Assembly: GCA_023300235.1 (NCBI GenBank)
Contig: JALZWN010000045.1
Location: 1-45,460 of the forward strand
DNA length: 45,460 bases
From: Mariniblastus sp.
GTDB taxonomy: Bacteria; Planctomycetota; Planctomycetia; Pirellulales; Pirellulaceae
Direction: 5' to 3'
Positions 29,288 to 36,708 of the stretch are shown here, piece after piece. The translations under genes were made by a program, and so were the position numbers. A model generated the notes under the pieces. That model saw only the letters and a program-made list of their open reading frames with translations. It made no database searches and was not told where the DNA came from. How positions within the stretch are numbered: the first letter of the stretch is position 1; the number at the start of each line of letters is the position of its first letter.

Positions 29288-31276
29288 GTGACAGACGAAC
29301 TATTTGACTACTTTGGCAAAGGTTCCAAGAAATTTGAACCCCTCGATGACGACCTTGATTTGCCAGAAGTCTCACCCAAACGCAGCCCCGATGCCAAAGC
29401 AGAACCGGCTGAAGAAAAAACAACCGACGACCCTACAGTCAAAGACGAAACGGTCGCTGGAGTCGAAGCTGACGCGAGCGTGGCTGAGGATGCCGACATT
29501 TTTGCTGGCTTTGGAGCAGGGCTGTTCGAAGTATCGACTGCAGAGTTGCCACCTCGTACCCAGCCGCCGAAAGTAAAGGCAGCCGCCAAGGCCGAGCCGA
29601 AAGCGAAAGCCGAGCCGAAAGTAGAAGCCAAGTCACAGCCAGCGGCCAAAGAAAAATCCAAGCCCGCAGACACGAAGCCGGCCAAGCCGAACGTTGCGGC
29701 GGTTGAGCAAGGTCAGTCGCAAGGTCAGTCGCAAGGTGAAGCCGCCGTCGATGGCGAAGATGCTGAAGGCGGCACTTGGGATTTCCTTGCCGGCATGCTT
29801 GGCATTGGTGGCAAAAAGAACAAGCCTGCAGAAGCATCCGCCGACGAAGCATCCGCCGACGATGCGTTGCAGGCGAAAGATAACCAACCGCGACGCAAAG
29901 CGAAAACGGCGGTCGAGTCCAAAGCGAAATCGAAAGCATCTTCGGCCGACACCGTTCGCGAAGAGCCACAGGCAGCGGTCGACGCATTGTTCGACGCCGG
30001 CTCTGACGATCTTGATTTGGCGGGATGGGGTGACGCACCGGCAGCAGAAGCGGAACCGGCCGTTGCGATTGAACCCGATGCCCCCAAAAAATCCGGTCGT
30101 TCGCGATCAGGGCGAGGACGCAAGCCAAAACGTGATCAAGAGGATCGATCGAGCAATCCAAAATCCGATGCGCTCAAAGCCGATGCGCCCGTTGATGACG
30201 AGCCAATTGACGACGAAAACTTCATTGAGTTCGAAGTCGAAGAGCTTTCCCCATCGGCTCGTCGAAACACGAAAGACGTTTCGTCAGAGGATCGTCCGCG
30301 TCGCCGGCGTCGCCCGGTTCGCGAAAGCAACGACGACGACGATGAAGAAACTCGCGAACGCTCTCCTCGCTCTCGTTCTCGAAAAGACAGCGATGACAGC
30401 AGCGAATCAAAATCGCGGAGCAGCGGACGTAGCCGAGGTCGCGGTCGAGGCCGAGATCAAGACAGCAACGACCGTAGCGAACGAGAAACAGGTCGCAAAG
30501 AAACGGTTGTTCGATCAAAACGAGATTCTGGTTCGGACGAATGGCAAGACGACAAGCCGGAAGCTGGAAGCCGAAACGAACGTAGTCGAGGTTCACGCGG
30601 TCGCGGCCGCAAACGTCCTCAGCGACAAAACCAAGAATCGAAGTCGTTTGATGATGACTTTGTTGACGAGGATTTAGAAGTTTCATCCTTCACTGAGGGT
30701 GACGATTTCGAGAACGAAGATTCAGACAAGAAGCCGCGTCGTCGTCGCCCACGTTCTCGGTCGCGAGGCCGCGGGCGAAATGATGAAGATCGTGACGATG
30801 CTGATCAAGAATCGTCCAATCGCGGTTCATCGGAACGCGGTTCGCGAGACGGTCGCGGAAGTTCTGGAAGAGGTCGCGGTGACTCGGGCCATGACGACTC
30901 AGGTCGTGGCAACGCAGGCCGTGACAACTCAGATCGCGGCAACTCAGATCGTGACGACTCAGATCGCGGCAGTCGTGATTCAGGATCGTCTAGCCGTCGA
31001 CGTCGAGGTTCTCGTGATAGTAGCGATCGAGACAGTTCGCGGGACGAGCGTCCACCGCAATACGCGGAAGTGCCAACATGGGACGAGACGATCGAGAGCA
31101 TGATCGAATCGAACATTAAAAACCATGAGGGCAGTTCTAACCGAGGTCGCGGTGGCCGCAATCGCGGTGGGAACAACCGTAACGGTGGCGGTGGAAACAG
31201 TCGCAGCAGTAGCGGTGGAAACAACCGCAGTGGTGGTGGCGGGAGTAGTCGCAACAGTGGGCGCAACCGACGCTAA
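29288..31276 (+). CDS. Large disordered Arg/Ser/Gly-rich protein, putative RNA-binding
   Basis: 662 aa from a GTG start chosen because aaagga sits 7 bases upstream; the in-frame ATG at 29186 has no such site and adds unlikely sequence. After a short ordered N-terminus (VTDELFDYFGKGSKKFEPLD) come Ala/Lys/Pro/Glu-rich stretches, a conserved-looking island WDFLAGMLGIGGKK, long RS/RD and RGRGR runs (SRGRGRG-type), and another island VPTWDETIESMIESNI. The C-terminal tail is of RGG/GGN type. Such RGG and SR-like sequences commonly bind RNA and drive condensate formation in eukaryotes and in RNase E-type scaffolds. That function is inferred, as no enzyme domain is present. An intrinsic terminator follows. 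Base composition of the tandem codons suggests repeat expansion. Confidence 0.78.
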   Translation: MTDELFDYFGKGSKKFEPLDDDLDLPEVSPKRSPDAKAEPAEEKTTDDPTVKDETVAGVEADASVAEDADIFAGFGAGLFEVSTAELPPRTQPPKVKAAAKAEPKAKAEPKVEAKSQPAAKEKSKPADTKPAKPNVAAVEQGQSQGQSQGEAAVDGEDAEGGTWDFLAGMLGIGGKKNKPAEASADEASADDALQAKDNQPRRKAKTAVESKAKSKASSADTVREEPQAAVDALFDAGSDDLDLAGWGDAPAAEAEPAVAIEPDAPKKSGRSRSGRGRKPKRDQEDRSSNPKSDALKADAPVDDEPIDDENFIEFEVEELSPSARRNTKDVSSEDRPRRRRRPVRESNDDDDEETRERSPRSRSRKDSDDSSESKSRSSGRSRGRGRGRDQDSNDRSERETGRKETVVRSKRDSGSDEWQDDKPEAGSRNERSRGSRGRGRKRPQRQNQESKSFDDDFVDEDLEVSSFTEGDDFENEDSDKKPRRRRPRSRSRGRGRNDEDRDDADQESSNRGSSERGSRDGRGSSGRGRGDSGHDDSGRGNAGRDNSDRGNSDRDDSDRGSRDSGSSSRRRRGSRDSSDRDSSRDERPPQYAEVPTWDETIESMIESNIKNHEGSSNRGRGGRNRGGNNRNGGGGNSRSSSGGNNRSGGGGSSRNSGRNRR

Positions 31277-31312
31277 GGGTTGATCAAGCCCCAGTCGATT
31301 TGACAAAACAAG

Positions 31313-31343
31313 AAGCCGGTAGTTTTTAACTGCCGGCTTTTTT
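31313..31343 (+). terminator. Rho-independent terminator after the RGG-rich gene
   Basis: agccggtag / ctgccggct stem (9 bp, one G-U pair) with a 7-base loop, followed by six T residues, 37 bases after the stop codon. Confidence 0.88.
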
Positions 31344-31484
31344 CGTGGCTAAACTAAAACCGAGTGGGCGAAACAAGGACGCCTGAATCACATTGCCTTG
31401 CTGGACTCGTAGCGTGGGATGATGAAACCAGGCCGAGTCTGAGGCAACTGGGACGTCTCGTCAGATTTGCCAGATAAGAAAATC

Positions 31485-31552
31485 AACCACGGCTGAACAC
31501 CGGTCAACACGGGTTTCCGCGCATTCGTGTTTGCCAGTGTTTATCGGTGGTT
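31485..31552. repeat. Palindromic intergenic repeat (aaccac...gtggtt type)
   Basis: The left half (aaccac, then aacac and caacacg units) is mirrored imperfectly by the right half (cgtgttt, gtgttta, gtggtt). It resembles the widespread extragenic element that starts AACCAC and contains repeated AACAC units. It lies in the 453-base gap 31277-31729. Confidence 0.55.
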
Positions 31553-31610
31553 AGGAACGTTTCTACAGCCCCAAGTGTGTCATAGGAAAGTGTAGCTTGC
31601 AGCATCGTTT

Positions 31611-31735
31611 TGTCATGCAAGCGTAGCCTGATTTACTATGCCGGGCTTCTTACTCACGCTGGATGCTAACGCTGGGCACGCGCCGGGCACGCGCGCGAGA
31701 CTGGCCGGAAGGGCCTTTGCCACATTTTCTTAGGC
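31611..31735. repeat. Diverged copy of dispersed repeat family B
   Basis: Contains gtcatgcaagcgtagcctg, a GC-rich centre and ctggccggaag...ccacattttcttaggc, matching the order of the right half of the element at 558-640. It overlaps the stop codon of the downstream minus-strand hydrolase gene, so the repeat supplies that stop. Confidence 0.5.
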
Positions 31736-33850
31736 GGCTCGTCGAGTTTCAGTTTTCACCTGCCCGAATAATTCGCGCCGGAGATGCATCAAGACTTCTC
31801 GATCGGCCCAGTAGTTTACATGCCCGCGAGGTCCTACAGGGATGTTCGTATATTCTGGTTGGTGCGAAAACGCTTGAGTTCCTGTTGTGGACGGCTGAGA
31901 ATCAAACTGAATCGGCGCAGGGAAGTTGATTTCGTTTCCAACGTAATCATCCACTCGAAAAATGTTCACCCAACGATCCACTCGCTGGTTCAAGTCAATC
32001 CAAAATGGCTCGTCCAACGCCGGGTAAAGATGCGCAAAGTAGTGCTGATATAAATGGCTGAACGGGGATCCTAGCGTGACCAGGGTGACGGTGCGGAAGC
32101 TGTTGTTGAGCCAGTTTAGGTCTTTGTCGTTAAGCGTTTCAATCGCAGCCATCGTACCTTGACTGTGGCTGATCACGACCAGTTCCGGCTGGTGGTCGTA
32201 CTTGTCGCGATAATGAGCCAGTATCCGCCGCAAACGATCGTGCAATGCTTCTCTACGTGAAAAGAACAGCTTGCCGTTTTCGAAGGTCGTCTCCGCGATG
32301 TCGAACTCGTCGTCGTCATCCAACACATCGCTAACGTTGGTGGGGCGAAAGTAAAAATGGTTGACGACGTCCAAGATCATGTCAAAGCCCGGACGCAGGT
32401 GGGCCAAGAAGAAAACAAATAAACCACCCAACGGCACCATCACTGAAATCGCGTAGCCATTGACGGTGGCCAAGGTGTTGGCCAGACCAGAAAGTTGATG
32501 ACTCCCCTGCCCTTGCTCTGCAAAGGTGTTCGTTAGCCAGAGCGTGCTCACTAACACCACGCCCGCGGCCGTGCACAGGAGCATCGTCGATTGCATCCAA
32601 GGGTGAATGATTAATCGCGGTGCTTTATTGCCTTGCCGGTAAGCGTCTTCTGGCGAACCGCAGCGCCACATCGCGTAGCGAATCAGCACCGCAATCAGCG
32701 ATAATAAAACCACCACCGCCATTAGCATTTGCACGCCCAAAAACGGGATCGCGTCGTCGAAGACTTCCGTGAAATGGGTTAGGTCTTCGAGCGTTCCTGT
32801 GCTTTCTTTGATTGCCAGCCATGTCATTGGGATCACCTGCCCCCACAATCCAACCGCTAAAGCTGGCAGTAGAAGGGCAATGATCAACGCTGGTCGATGG
32901 TTCTTGCGTTGGTAGCACGCCAACAAGCAGCAGCAAGCCATCGCGGTGATGACTTGAATTTCAGCAAACCACAAAAATCCAAGCAACACGACCAACACGC
33001 GGCAGTACCACATCACGCCCGGATGAACCTCGCAGCTATGTGCGATTTCGGGGAACGAGCTGTCGAGCCAGAACAGGCGAACCAGCATTACGCCAGTTAC
33101 GAAAGCTGTCGTAGCGTTCATCCAAAACCAAAATCGTTCGACCACTCGACTGCGTGTCACACGAGTTCCAATTTGAGCGGCTAGGAAGGCAAAACCACTG
33201 CACCCTAGAATCAGTATCTGAGGCCAGTTGGTGTAGGAGTGTGATTCTTTCCACACGACATGGCTGCCGCAAACCGCAACGATCATTAGCCCTAAGAAAA
33301 TGGTGACCGCCAGCACCGGTCCCTGTAGGATTCGCGAGCTCATTAAGCCCAGCCGCTTTAGCCATAACGCTGCGCTGCCCGATTGATCGCCTGCCACGTA
33401 GGCGACGTATCGCAAACCGAATACGATCTGAAAGATGCCCATCAGCACGCCCAGCCAGCCGCGGCTGACTCGGGATAGATCACCCCAGAATGCCTCGCAG
33501 AGTTCGGTGTTTTTGTTTTCGAAGCGAATGTTGGTTTGGTACACCGGAAAGGTTTTCACTTCCGCGCCGTCGCTTGCTTGTCCGGTCCGGTTTGATTTTT
33601 CAAACAACCAAGTCGTGCAAGGCGACTCCACATGCGGCCGTTCATGGTCAGCGATGGACCGACTTAGCAGGCTTAGCGTTTTGCCAGGCTCTGGATCGCC
33701 CACACCATGCACGACGACAACGATTTGGTCAGGTGGATTGCGATGAGGCTCGGACACGAATTGGCCTGGAAACGTTTGTGGATTAAAGAATGCAATGCTT
33801 TGCTGGCGGCTTCGGAGACTACTGGAATTCCAAAAATGGCTCACTATCAA
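31730..33850 (-). CDS. Integral-membrane alpha/beta hydrolase (lipase-like)
   Basis: 706 aa; the start is uncertain (TTG at 33850, GTG at 33844 or GTG near 33757). An N-terminal hydrolase segment has the strand and oxyanion-hole motif IVVVVHGVGDPEPG (about 43-56). About nine hydrophobic segments at about 132-485 then form a membrane domain. The nucleophile elbow LVVISHSQGT (Ser563) follows, then LGSPFSHLY, a likely acidic residue in RVDD (634-635) and His677 in PRGHVNYWAD. The catalytic fold is thus split by a large membrane insert. Likely a membrane-bound lipase or esterase; the substrate is unknown. It is alone on its strand. Confidence 0.82.
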   Translation of the reverse strand: MIVSHFWNSSSLRSRQQSIAFFNPQTFPGQFVSEPHRNPPDQIVVVVHGVGDPEPGKTLSLLSRSIADHERPHVESPCTTWLFEKSNRTGQASDGAEVKTFPVYQTNIRFENKNTELCEAFWGDLSRVSRGWLGVLMGIFQIVFGLRYVAYVAGDQSGSAALWLKRLGLMSSRILQGPVLAVTIFLGLMIVAVCGSHVVWKESHSYTNWPQILILGCSGFAFLAAQIGTRVTRSRVVERFWFWMNATTAFVTGVMLVRLFWLDSSFPEIAHSCEVHPGVMWYCRVLVVLLGFLWFAEIQVITAMACCCLLACYQRKNHRPALIIALLLPALAVGLWGQVIPMTWLAIKESTGTLEDLTHFTEVFDDAIPFLGVQMLMAVVVLLSLIAVLIRYAMWRCGSPEDAYRQGNKAPRLIIHPWMQSTMLLCTAAGVVLVSTLWLTNTFAEQGQGSHQLSGLANTLATVNGYAISVMVPLGGLFVFFLAHLRPGFDMILDVVNHFYFRPTNVSDVLDDDDEFDIAETTFENGKLFFSRREALHDRLRRILAHYRDKYDHQPELVVISHSQGTMAAIETLNDKDLNWLNNSFRTVTLVTLGSPFSHLYQHYFAHLYPALDEPFWIDLNQRVDRWVNIFRVDDYVGNEINFPAPIQFDSQPSTTGTQAFSHQPEYTNIPVGPRGHVNYWADREVLMHLRRELFGQVKTETRRAA

Positions 33851-34280
33851 ACCAAATTCAAGCGATCGCCGAGCCGAGACCGTAGCGGAAAGCTGAGTGT
33901 TTTCAGGTGTGGAGCAGTTAGTGCGTTCGTATTGAACGTTTGAGTTGTAGTGCTAGCGATTGTTTTTCTGGATTTGCTCGTTAGTCCGGTTTCTTAAAGC
34001 CCCTCTAAGGGATATACGGTTCACCTAGTTGTTCGATTGTGTAGGGCTAGCAAGTAAATTCGTTAAAGCTTACCAACGGATGCGTATTTTGAGTGTTTGT
34101 CAGTTGATTCGGGATCTTCACGTCGTGGGTATCGGTCCGATTGTACAGGTGTGGCTCAGGGAAGAGGCACGAACGGCAACCTGCAAGTTTTCAAGTTTGG
34201 TACCGTTTTAAAAAGATGTTTGAAAAGATTGGGGTCAGTTTTTGGCTTCAATTTTTCGTGTTGTTTGAAAGGAATCAAAA
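33851..34280. other. Intergenic region upstream of the porin gene
   Basis: 430 bases between divergent genes. No convincing coding frame. A small palindromic patch cccctctaaggg at 34000-34011 may be regulatory. The porin SD (gaaagga, 34267-34273) lies at its end, 7 bases from the ATG. A long untranslated leader is possible given the distance. Confidence 0.4.
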
Positions 34281-35537
34281 ATGCGTGCCGGATTTGCGTT
34301 TGCAGCTTTGTTGGGAGTAGCGAGCTTTGGCGTCGCTGCTTGGGGCCAAGCTCCAATGTCGAGTGTTGTTGGAACTTCTTCGGTTTACCAAGACGCCGGT
34401 TGCGGGTGCAGTGCACCAGCGGCAACGTCCTGTGGTTCAGGCTGCCAAGCAGGTGGTCAGCTACGTAGCCGAATAAGTGACATCTTTTCAGGAGATTGCG
34501 ACTATGGCGATCCTTGGACCTTGTCTGAATTCCTTCATGGCGATAATGAGCCAAAGGTCAAAATTGGAGGTTGGCTCCAAAGTGGTTACCACAGTGAAGA
34601 CAACGGCTTGTTCAATACTCGTCCAGACGAGTGGAACCTGCATCAAGCTTGGTTGTACGCTGAAAAGGAAGCTGTTGCTGGCGAAAGCCCACTCGGTTTC
34701 CGTGCTGACATCCTGTACGGTATCGATGCTCAAGACACACAGTCGTTCGGCAACAACCCAGGTAGCTTTGACTTCCAGAACGGTTTCGATCACGGATCAT
34801 TTGGCTGGGCGATTCCACAGCTTTACGCTGAATTGGCGTTGGAAAACTGGACCATTAAAGGTGGTCACTTCTACACATTGATTGGCTACGAAGTCGTTAC
34901 CGCCCCGGACAACTTCTTCTACAGCCACGCGATCACGTTCTTCAACACTGAGCCGTTTACTCACACTGGTGTTTTGGCATCTCGTAGTATCGGTGAAGAC
35001 ATTGAAGTTTATGGTGGTTGGACTTCTGGTTGGGATACGGGTTTCGATTCAGTCAACGGCGGAAGCTCTTGGTTGGGTGGTCTTTCGATGCAACTGACAG
35101 AGAACTCTTCTTTGTCATACTTCTCGACTGCTGGTAACCTTGGTGCTCGTGGATCAGATGCTTACTCACACAGCTTTGTTTTGGACACACAGTTGTCTGA
35201 TAAATTGAATTGGGTTGTTCAAAGCGACTTGCTTCGTGTCGGTTCAACAGGCGAAGACAACGTTGGCTTGAACCAGTACTTGCTTTACACCGTTAACGAT
35301 TGCCTCGGTTTGGGTGCTCGTATGGAATGGTGGAAAGGCGATGTCTTGACTGGCTACGCTCCACACGGTGCTGTTCTTCCTGCCACAGGTAGCTTGAGCT
35401 ACTACGCAGCAACTGTCGGTGCTAACATTCGCACGACAGCCAACACTGTTATTCGTCCTGAAATTCGCTACGACTGGTCACCAGCAGCTGGCTACGAACA
35501 AGCAATCTTCGGCGTTGACGCGATCTTCACTTTCTAA
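34281..35537 (+). CDS. Outer-membrane porin, BBP2 / OmpL-like family
   Basis: 418 aa. The signal peptide MRAGFAFAALLGVASFGVAAWGQ ends before APMSS. A short Cys-rich stretch follows (GCGCSAPAATSCGSGC, about 40-56) that might crosslink or bind metal. The remainder has alternating strand periodicity typical of a beta barrel, for example KIGGWLQSGYHSE, WNLHQAWLYAEKE, NWTIKGGHFYTLIGYE and VIRPEIRYDWSP, ending with Phe (IFTF), the usual BAM signal. This fits the putative beta-barrel porin-2 family, abundant in planctomycetes. Strongly biased codons and a good SD suggest high expression. It converges on the chemosensory operon. Confidence 0.87.
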   Translation: MRAGFAFAALLGVASFGVAAWGQAPMSSVVGTSSVYQDAGCGCSAPAATSCGSGCQAGGQLRSRISDIFSGDCDYGDPWTLSEFLHGDNEPKVKIGGWLQSGYHSEDNGLFNTRPDEWNLHQAWLYAEKEAVAGESPLGFRADILYGIDAQDTQSFGNNPGSFDFQNGFDHGSFGWAIPQLYAELALENWTIKGGHFYTLIGYEVVTAPDNFFYSHAITFFNTEPFTHTGVLASRSIGEDIEVYGGWTSGWDTGFDSVNGGSSWLGGLSMQLTENSSLSYFSTAGNLGARGSDAYSHSFVLDTQLSDKLNWVVQSDLLRVGSTGEDNVGLNQYLLYTVNDCLGLGARMEWWKGDVLTGYAPHGAVLPATGSLSYYAATVGANIRTTANTVIRPEIRYDWSPAAGYEQAIFGVDAIFTF

Positions 35538-35587
35538 AGCAAACCGCTTTAAAAGCGAATGTTGAAAAGTTAAGTTGATTAATTAAA

Positions 35588-35627
35588 AAGAACCGCCGGG
35601 AAATAAATTCTAGGCGGTTCTTTTTTT
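35588..35627. terminator. Bidirectional terminator between porin and chemosensory operon
   Basis: A perfect 10-bp stem aagaaccgcc (35588-35597) / ggcggttctt (35613-35622) has a T run on the plus side (35621-35627) and an A-rich left flank (35581-35589) that gives a U run on the minus strand. It serves both convergent transcription units. Confidence 0.9.
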
Positions 35628-35685
35628 GTTTTTTAAAAATCCCAGCAATCCGAACAAGCAGATGCCAGAGCGACAAGAGTCAGCC

Positions 35686-36708
35686 TTAGCTGTTCAAGAT
35701 CGACTTCAGATCCGGCACCACTAAAACCCCATCGGCAGATTCAACAGCAGCCAATTTTGGCATTCCAGACAGCCAGGCAACGTCCGATGGCGTCGAGTTC
35801 GGGGTGCGTACGGTTCTGATTTGCACTTGAGTGTAGAACCCAACGTGTTGACCTTGGCCTAAGTGACAAATCATCAAGCGGCTCTCGGAGCGGTCCGTCG
35901 TTTGGAAAGGGATATTGAATTGTTCTGCCAGATTGATGATCGGCACGGGAATCCCTCGCCACATCACCATCCCCGTAACTTTCGGTAAAGCCATGGGAAG
36001 CGGCATCTCTGCCTTTTCATTCGTCTGAAGGATCTCTGCCACAAACGGCAACGGCAAACAAAACTGAAATGCGAGTTCACTGCCAATTCCGGCAGGAGAG
36101 AACACGACGATCTGACCTTTGGAGCGATTGGTATCGCCAACGACGACACCGTCCAAGTGACCGGCTGCTTTTGTTAGTTTGGCCAGTTGGTCATCAAGTC
36201 CGAAAGCCTTCAATGGGTTGATCACCAAACGGATTTCAATATCGTCGGTTTGCGTTTTAAACAAAGCCAGCGATTCAATGAACTCATTGTTTTGTTCGCC
36301 ATAGACACAAGCCGGCAAACGGTAGAAGTTTTCATCGTCAACGACAGTGGGGCGCGAAACGGAATCAACTCGGATCGCCAGCGACTTTTGATTTGAAACG
36401 CTTCGGACAATCAACAACGTTTTACCGGCTTCGGTTTGGACTGCCGAAGGAGCGAAGTCGTTGCTGATAAGGTCTCGGAGCGGAAAAACGGGGATCGTTT
36501 CACCGGCCAAAACCATCGCTTGGCCATTGTCGACCAACGATGCGTCGCCGACTTGGATCACGTTTCGGATCAACTGGGTGTCGACGCCGAATTCAGCTCC
36601 GCCAGTGGCAACGGTAACAATCTTCCGTGTTTGTTCTTTGACGCGGTTAGCTTTCGGCAAGTAGACCGTTTGCAGCGGATTTTGTTTTGAGAGTGTTGTT
36701 TCCATCAT
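35686..36708 (-). CDS. Double CheW-domain coupling protein (ChpC-position)
   Basis: 340 aa with two tandem CheW-like SH3-type domains, about 28-170 (IVTVATGGAEFGVDTQLIRNV, then TIPVFPLRDL) and about 192-338 (IVVFSPAG..., PFVAEIL, VTGMVMWRGIPVPIINL). CheW couples receptors to CheA. Its start overlaps the CheA stop (TAATG), so it is translationally coupled. A CheW-type gene at the end of the operon matches the position of chpC in Pil-Chp systems. Two domains in one chain could bridge receptor/kinase arrays. It ends at the terminator at 35588-35622. Confidence 0.9.
   Translation of the reverse strand: MMETTLSKQNPLQTVYLPKANRVKEQTRKIVTVATGGAEFGVDTQLIRNVIQVGDASLVDNGQAMVLAGETIPVFPLRDLISNDFAPSAVQTEAGKTLLIVRSVSNQKSLAIRVDSVSRPTVVDDENFYRLPACVYGEQNNEFIESLALFKTQTDDIEIRLVINPLKAFGLDDQLAKLTKAAGHLDGVVVGDTNRSKGQIVVFSPAGIGSELAFQFCLPLPFVAEILQTNEKAEMPLPMALPKVTGMVMWRGIPVPIINLAEQFNIPFQTTDRSESRLMICHLGQGQHVGFYTQVQIRTVRTPNSTPSDVAWLSGMPKLAAVESADGVLVVPDLKSILNS

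Noticed and set aside
30805-31266. 153-codon minus-strand frame rich in Leu/Pro/Arg
   Set aside because: It is the antisense of the RGG/RS repeat region; repetitive codons create open frames on both strands.
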